Below, piece after piece: positions 60,344 to 64,000 of a stretch of DNA of 64,000 nt (within the stretch, counting starts at the first letter, position 1; the number at the start of each line of letters is the position of its first letter). The stretch spans positions 186,001 through 250,000 of the forward strand of contig NZ_JACBNQ010000001.1 in assembly GCF_013403245.1 (NCBI RefSeq). Direction: 5' to 3'. The position numbers and the translations under genes were made by a program. The notes below the pieces were generated by a model that was not told the DNA's origin, ran no database searches, and saw only the letters and a program-made list of their open reading frames with translations. This stretch comes from Sedimentibacter hydroxybenzoicus DSM 7310 (lineage in GTDB: Bacteria > Bacillota > Clostridia > Tissierellales > Sedimentibacteraceae).

Positions 60344-60772
60344 ATGAGAGATTGTGACTTGGCTATGGAACTTTTAGAGAAGGAAAAACTTACATTGGCA
60401 ATAGTCAAGGATGGTAAATTAATTTTTAAAAGTTATGAAAAAGGGATTAAGCCCTTATATACAGCTTATGAAGAGCTTGTAGAACTAAACGGATCAAGTG
60501 TAGCAGACAGAGTTACAGGAAGAGCAGCTGCCATGCTTTGCATACATGCAGGTATAAAAGAATTAAAGACTAAACTTATATCTGATAATGCTATAAATGT
60601 ATTAAAGGAATCAAATATAAAATTTGAGTATGATGAATGTACTCCATATATAAAAAACCGTGACAAAACGGGGATGTGCCCTGTTGAAACACTATCATTA
60701 AAGGCTCATAACATTAATGACTTGATACATATGATAAAAAGCTTTTTAGAAAGTATAAAAAAAGGAAATTGA
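60344..60772 (+). CDS. DUF1893 family protein
   Basis: A 142-residue protein that I recognise as DUF1893: LAIVKDGKLIFKSYEKGIKP near residue 19, VTGRAAAMLCIHAGIKEL near 58, and NRDKTGMCPVETLSL near 104. The fold has been linked to cytidine deaminase-like proteins, but no activity is proven; a conserved Cys is at MCPVE. It starts after GAAAGGTGTG and precedes DUF3842 by two bases, with an ECF transporter gene next, so a nucleobase- or vitamin-like substrate is possible. Confidence 0.75.
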   Translation: MRDCDLAMELLEKEKLTLAIVKDGKLIFKSYEKGIKPLYTAYEELVELNGSSVADRVTGRAAAMLCIHAGIKELKTKLISDNAINVLKESNIKFEYDECTPYIKNRDKTGMCPVETLSLKAHNINDLIHMIKSFLESIKKGN

Positions 60773-60774
60773 AT

Positions 60775-61191
60775 ATGAAAATAGCTGTAGTAGATGGAAT
60801 GGGCGGAGGAATCGGATGTCAAGCAATTGAAAGACTGAAGTCTTTGAATAACAATAATATAGAAATTGTTGCGCTTGGAACGAATTCACAAGCTACTTCC
60901 AATATGTTAAAATCCGGAGCCCATGAAGGAGCCACCGGAGAAAATGCAATTGTATGGATGAGCAAAAAGGTAGATATAATAATTGGACCATTAGCAATTA
61001 TTGCAGCAAATTCCATGATGGGAGAGATTAGCCCCAAAATGTCAGAAGCAATTGCAAGCAGTCATGCAAGGAAGCTGTTACTCCCGGTAAGCAAATGCAA
61101 TATTGAAGTAATAGGACTTGAACAGCTGCAATTTAAAATAATATTTAATGAACTTACCAATACAATTAAAAGAATATTAGATGAACAATAA
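60775..61191 (+). CDS. DUF3842 family protein
   Basis: A 138-residue protein of the DUF3842 family. The N-terminus IAVVDGMGGGIGCQAIERLK is a Gly-rich nucleotide-binding-like loop, followed by ALGTNSQATSNMLKSGAHEG near residue 38 and IIGPLAIIAANSMMGEISPK near 66. Its function is unknown. ATG 60775, behind GGAAATTG, is preferred to the earlier in-frame TTG at 60769. It lies between DUF1893 and an ECF-type substrate-binding protein. Confidence 0.75.
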   Translation: MKIAVVDGMGGGIGCQAIERLKSLNNNNIEIVALGTNSQATSNMLKSGAHEGATGENAIVWMSKKVDIIIGPLAIIAANSMMGEISPKMSEAIASSHARKLLLPVSKCNIEVIGLEQLQFKIIFNELTNTIKRILDEQ

Positions 61192-61238
61192 CCATGAAGG
61201 TTTACTTAAAACAAAAGCTTTATGGTTATTTATTTTTA
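61187..61238 (+). terminator. Hairpin before the ECF transporter gene
   Basis: AATAACCAT, then GAAGGTTT..AAAGCTTT, then ATGGTTATT followed by TATTTTTATC. It starts at the DUF3842 stop codon. It may terminate the first two genes or attenuate the third; no riboswitch family was recognised. Confidence 0.5.
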
Positions 61239-61263
61239 TCAAAATCAGGAGGAATAATAAATA

Positions 61264-61797
61264 ATGAAAAATAAAATAACAACAAGAGAAATAATTTTAA
61301 GCGGTTTATTATTAGCCACGGGTATATTATTGCCAATGGTATTTCATATATTTAGTTTGACAGGTCCAATAGCTTTGCCCATGCATATTCCTGTATTAAT
61401 CGGTGGATTTTTGTTGTCACCGCAATTAGCATTGCTGTTAGGAGTTATGACACCAGTTATCAGCGGGCTTCTGACAGGAATGCCTGTAATGTTTCCGATG
61501 TCTATAATAATGGCATTCGAATTAGGGACTTACGGATTAGTAATTGCTATAGCTACAAGAAAATTTAAGTTATCAATTATTCCGTCGCTAATTATTGCTA
61601 TGATATCAGGACGTATAATGGCAGGATTGACAGTTGCTGCATTAGTACAGTTGTTTGCAGTTAAAATGAATCCTGTAATGTTTGTAAAAGGTGCAATAAT
61701 TACAGGTATTCCGGGTATTATTATCCAACTTATCTTTATCCCATCTTTAATATATGCATTAAAAGCATATTTGAAAAAAACATCAGCAAATGCTTAA
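61264..61797 (+). CDS. ECF transporter S component (substrate-binding membrane protein)
   Basis: A 177-residue membrane protein with about five to six hydrophobic segments, the size and pattern of ECF S components (TREIILSGLLLATGILLPMV near residue 7, LTGPIALPMHIPVLIGGFLL near 28, GVMTPVISGLLTGMPVMFP near 60). ECF S components capture vitamins, cofactor precursors or metals and share an EcfAA'T module, which is not encoded here. GGAGGAATAATAAATA precedes the start. The substrate is unknown; the DUF1893/DUF3842 neighbours may process it. Confidence 0.8.
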   Translation: MKNKITTREIILSGLLLATGILLPMVFHIFSLTGPIALPMHIPVLIGGFLLSPQLALLLGVMTPVISGLLTGMPVMFPMSIIMAFELGTYGLVIAIATRKFKLSIIPSLIIAMISGRIMAGLTVAALVQLFAVKMNPVMFVKGAIITGIPGIIIQLIFIPSLIYALKAYLKKTSANA

Positions 61798-61817
61798 CTA
61801 AAAAAATAAATTAACGC

Positions 61818-61855
61818 GCCTATAGAGAACCTTGTTCTTTATAGGCATTTTTTAA
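61818..61855 (+). terminator. Rho-independent terminator
   Basis: GCCTATAGAGAAC, CTT, GTTCTTTATAGGC, then ATTTTTTAAT. A strong stem and T-run after the ECF gene. Confidence 0.9.
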
Positions 61856-61864
61856 TAAAACGCC

Positions 61865-61893
61865 TTGACAAAATTGTATACAATTAGTATTAT
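61865..61893 (+). promoter_or_regulatory. Promoter with embedded palindromic operator
   Basis: TTGACA at 61865-61870, exactly 17 bases, TATTAT at 61888-61893. The spacer contains the perfect palindrome AATTGTATACAATT (61872-61885), a GntR/FadR-type operator shape. A half-site-like GTGTACAAT follows at 61897. It would drive the TRAP remnant and SDR genes under control of the GntR regulator at 63157. Confidence 0.65.
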
Positions 61894-61980
61894 TGGTGTA
61901 CAATGATATATTTGCGAATAAGTAAAGATGCTGAAATTATATTCAATTATACTATGTTTAGGGAATGATAAAATAATAAA

Positions 61981-62121
61981 GTAATTGTAGATGTACCGGA
62001 AGAAACTCTGACACAAATGAAAGAAATTGCAGCTCCTGTTTATAATAGTATAAAAGAAACTTGTGCACCATCTGTTTATGAAGCATTCTTTAATGCAGTT
62101 GAAAAACATAAAGCTAATTAA
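61981..62121 (+). pseudogene. Remnant of a TRAP transporter solute receptor (DctP type), C-terminal part
   Basis: 46 codons without a start: VDVPEETLTQMKEIAAPVYN, then SIKETCAPSVYEAF and NAVEKHKAN, ending at TAA 62119-62121. The pattern matches the last helix of DctP-family receptors. It follows a strong promoter and precedes the SDR gene, so a TRAP transporter was probably lost by deletion here. The rest of 61894-61980 shows nothing else. Confidence 0.6.
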
Positions 62122-62159
62122 TAAATAAATAAATTATAATAAAAATCAGGAGGAGTATA

Positions 62160-62924
62160 ATGGATATATTTTCTTTAAAAGGTAAAACAGCAATTGTTGT
62201 TGGTGGAAGTAAAGGACTATGTAAAGGAATTGCAACCGGATTTTCACAAGCAGGTGCTGATGTAGTTCTTGTCAGCAGAAAGCAAAACGAGCTTGATGCA
62301 GCAGCTATTGATATATCTAATAAGACAGGAGGAGTTGTTAAAGGTATATCTGCTGACATTACTTCCGTTGAAGGCTGCAAAGAACTTGTTGACAAGGTAG
62401 CAGAAGAATTCGGACATGTTGATATCTTGCTTAACGGTGCGGGTTTAAATATTAGAAAGCCTATTATTGAATATTTAGAAGAGGATTGGGACAAGGTGAT
62501 GGATGTCCAGCTTAAATATGTATTCTTTATGGGTCAGGCAGTTGCTAAACATATGATAGAAAAAAATATCAAAGGAAAAATTATCAACATCGGTTCTTTA
62601 AATAGTGAATTGGGATTAAAGAATATGGTTGCATATGTAGCTGCTAAAGGCGGAATAAAGCAAATGACTAAAGCCATGGCTCATGAATTAGCACAATACG
62701 GAATCAGTGTAAATGCTATAGGACCAGGTTATTTTGAAACAGAAATGACAAAACCTATATTTGAAAATCCTGATAATATAAGAAGATTTAAAGAGAGAAT
62801 ACCGTTTGGAAGAACAGGATTTCCCGAAGATTTAATAGGTACTGCAGTATTTTTGGCATCAACGGCTTCTGATTATATAGTCGGACAAACAATTTATGTA
62901 GATGGTGGATACTTAATAAATTAA
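62160..62924 (+). CDS. SDR-family dehydrogenase, gluconate 5-dehydrogenase-like
   Basis: A 254-residue short-chain dehydrogenase. The cofactor loop is VVGGSKGLCKGIA near residue 14, the catalytic Ser lies in IINIGSLNSE near 140 and the Tyr-Lys pair in AYVAAKGGIKQ near 155-163. GPGYFETEM and the end GQTIYVDGGYLI are standard. The family reduces or oxidises sugars, sugar acids or similar alcohols with NAD(P). GGAGGAGT precedes ATG 62160. The neighbouring GntR regulator and TRAP remnant suggest sugar-acid catabolism. Confidence 0.88.
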   Translation: MDIFSLKGKTAIVVGGSKGLCKGIATGFSQAGADVVLVSRKQNELDAAAIDISNKTGGVVKGISADITSVEGCKELVDKVAEEFGHVDILLNGAGLNIRKPIIEYLEEDWDKVMDVQLKYVFFMGQAVAKHMIEKNIKGKIINIGSLNSELGLKNMVAYVAAKGGIKQMTKAMAHELAQYGISVNAIGPGYFETEMTKPIFENPDNIRRFKERIPFGRTGFPEDLIGTAVFLASTASDYIVGQTIYVDGGYLIN

Positions 62925-62953
62925 TATTATGATAAAACAATATTAATAAATGT

Positions 62954-62985
62954 GCTTATAGAGAGTTCTCTATAAGCTTTTTTTA
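62954..62985 (+). terminator. Rho-independent terminator
   Basis: GCTTATAGAGA, GT, TCTCTATAAGC, then TTTTTTT. Immediately after the SDR gene. Confidence 0.9.
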
Positions 62986-63156
62986 TGACAGGACTAAAAA
63001 ATCGCAATATTTCGTTTGTAAATTATGAATATTGACTTTAGTATTTAAGGGCAATATAATATATATGGTGTATTGTTTTCTTTACGCATTGATACGGTAA
63101 ATATAGTTCATTTTGTGTATTTGATATTATAGAAATTAAGAAAGGGGTGATTTTAA

Positions 63157-63873
63157 TTGTATATAAATAAAAATTTACAAGAAATAGCATATAACTATTT
63201 AATGGAAAAAATAATGGAAGAAGTTTTCGATAATGATGAAATTTATTCAGAAGAAAAAATAGCTCAGGAACTGGGTATCTCAAGAACACCTGTCAGGGCT
63301 GCACTTCAAAGGCTTAATCATGATAATTACATAGATATTATTCCGTATAGAGGTTTTAAGCTTCATCAGACTACTATTAGTGATATAATTCAATCCTTTC
63401 AATTAAGATGTGCCATCGAAGGATATTGCTGCTCATACATAGCCAAAAAATACAATACAGAAAAAGCATCAAGAACATTAAATGAACTGACAGAAATATT
63501 AAACAAACAAAAAAATATATTAGAAAATAACAGAAGCTTGTATGAAAAGGATGGAGCGTATACCGGTAAAAGGGAAGATATTAATTTAAATGAATTCTTG
63601 GAATTTGATGTATTATTTCATAAAACTATAGTTGAATTTGCTGAAAATCAAGTGTTTAATTCAACATTTAACAGCTATGTAAGTACAATAAAATTTCTTG
63701 CTCGTTCGTATTATAAGTCAGTTATACCAATAACTATAGACGAGCATTACAATATTCTTTCATCAATGTTAAAGGGTGATGTTAATAATAGCTACAATTC
63801 CTTGGTAAACCATATGATTACACCTACAAAGTTATATTTAAAGAAGTTTAATGCGGATTTAGACTTTTTCTAA
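63157..63873 (+). CDS. GntR-family regulator, FCD type
   Basis: A 238-residue regulator. The N-terminal winged helix (~15-72) has EEKIAQELGISRTPVRAALQ, the GntR signature, and PYRGFKL. The C-terminal helical domain (~80-230) is an FCD-type ligand-binding domain (RCAIEGYCCSYIAKKYN; FDVLFHKTIVEFAENQVF) that usually senses sugar acids or carboxylates. The start is TTG 63157, 7 bases after AAAGGGGTGA. It probably controls the SDR gene through the palindrome at 61872-61885. Confidence 0.88.
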   Translation: MYINKNLQEIAYNYLMEKIMEEVFDNDEIYSEEKIAQELGISRTPVRAALQRLNHDNYIDIIPYRGFKLHQTTISDIIQSFQLRCAIEGYCCSYIAKKYNTEKASRTLNELTEILNKQKNILENNRSLYEKDGAYTGKREDINLNEFLEFDVLFHKTIVEFAENQVFNSTFNSYVSTIKFLARSYYKSVIPITIDEHYNILSSMLKGDVNNSYNSLVNHMITPTKLYLKKFNADLDFF

Positions 63874-64000
63874 TACTGCATAATTCATGTTATTTTCGTA
63901 CAAGCAGTATCACACTTTACTGCATAGCTTAGTTTTCGTAAGCAAAATTCAAAAATACCAGTAAGGTCATGCAGTTGCAGGACTTCACTGGTTTATTATT

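Noticed and set aside
61187-61260. Riboswitch in front of the ECF transporter gene
   Set aside because: Only a simple hairpin is visible; none of the conserved cores of known vitamin riboswitches could be found.

Overview
The window is low-GC, densely packed DNA with AGGAGG-type ribosome binding sites, many Fe-S and molybdenum/tungsten enzymes, ECF and ABC transporters and no respiratory chain. It looks like a chromosomal segment of a strictly anaerobic, amino-acid or peptide fermenting Firmicute (Clostridia/Tissierellia; a Sedimentibacter-like organism is my guess, not proven). There are no rRNA or tRNA genes, CRISPR arrays or intact insertion sequences.

Region 1 (1-16.0 kb) is a molybdenum/tungsten block. 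It starts with a truncated tungsten aldehyde:ferredoxin oxidoreductase and a MoaD/ThiS-type sulfur carrier. It continues with a Mop-type molybdenum aldehyde oxidoreductase and a tight run of genes: an Fe-S/FAD/CCG-domain redox protein, a zinc ribbon protein, a PaaK-like CoA ligase, a C_GCAxxG_C_C protein, a MocA-HD fusion, a radical SAM enzyme with an N-terminal layout like MJ0619/tetraether synthase, and a methyltransferase. The set matches the Desulfovibrio DVU_1551-1559 neighbourhood, whose function is not established as far as I know. It is followed by a 37-codon Cys-rich ORF, modABC and a ModE-like regulator. A near-perfect ModE box lies in front of modA, with related sites in front of the aldehyde oxidoreductase and the Cys-rich ORF. 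The block therefore looks like one molybdate-linked system.

Region 2 (16.0-25.5 kb) holds a DUF6873 gene and a decayed second copy of it, a repeat-built coiled-coil protein, an XRE regulator, a VanZ protein, an unknown protein, a 34-residue membrane peptide, two YfcC carriers with an ArgE-like deacylase and an ArsR regulator that shares operator-like sites with them, and an orphan OmpR-type response regulator. Region 3 (25.7-40.5 kb) contains two complete paralogous dipeptide/oligopeptide ABC operons in tandem (binding protein, two permeases, two ATPases each). They are followed by two gamma-glutamylcyclotransferase-like proteins and an MFS transporter flanked by two stand-alone lipoyl/biotinyl domain proteins.

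Region 4 (40.5-48.2 kb) has a polyamine ABC operon with its XRE-cupin regulator, radA, an mscS-type channel and a truncated Rpn-like gene. Region 5 (48.2-57.4 kb) has an ECF sigma/anti-sigma pair, a secreted protein, an XRE regulator and a large S-layer protein, with mscS and Rpn gene remnants that show local duplication and decay. Region 6 (57.5-64 kb) has a MoxR/VWA pair, a DUF1893-DUF3842-ECF-S transporter cluster, a TRAP receptor remnant, an SDR dehydrogenase and a GntR regulator. Four copies of one palindromic intergenic repeat and several copies of a GGGGACGGTTC repeat are scattered through the window.
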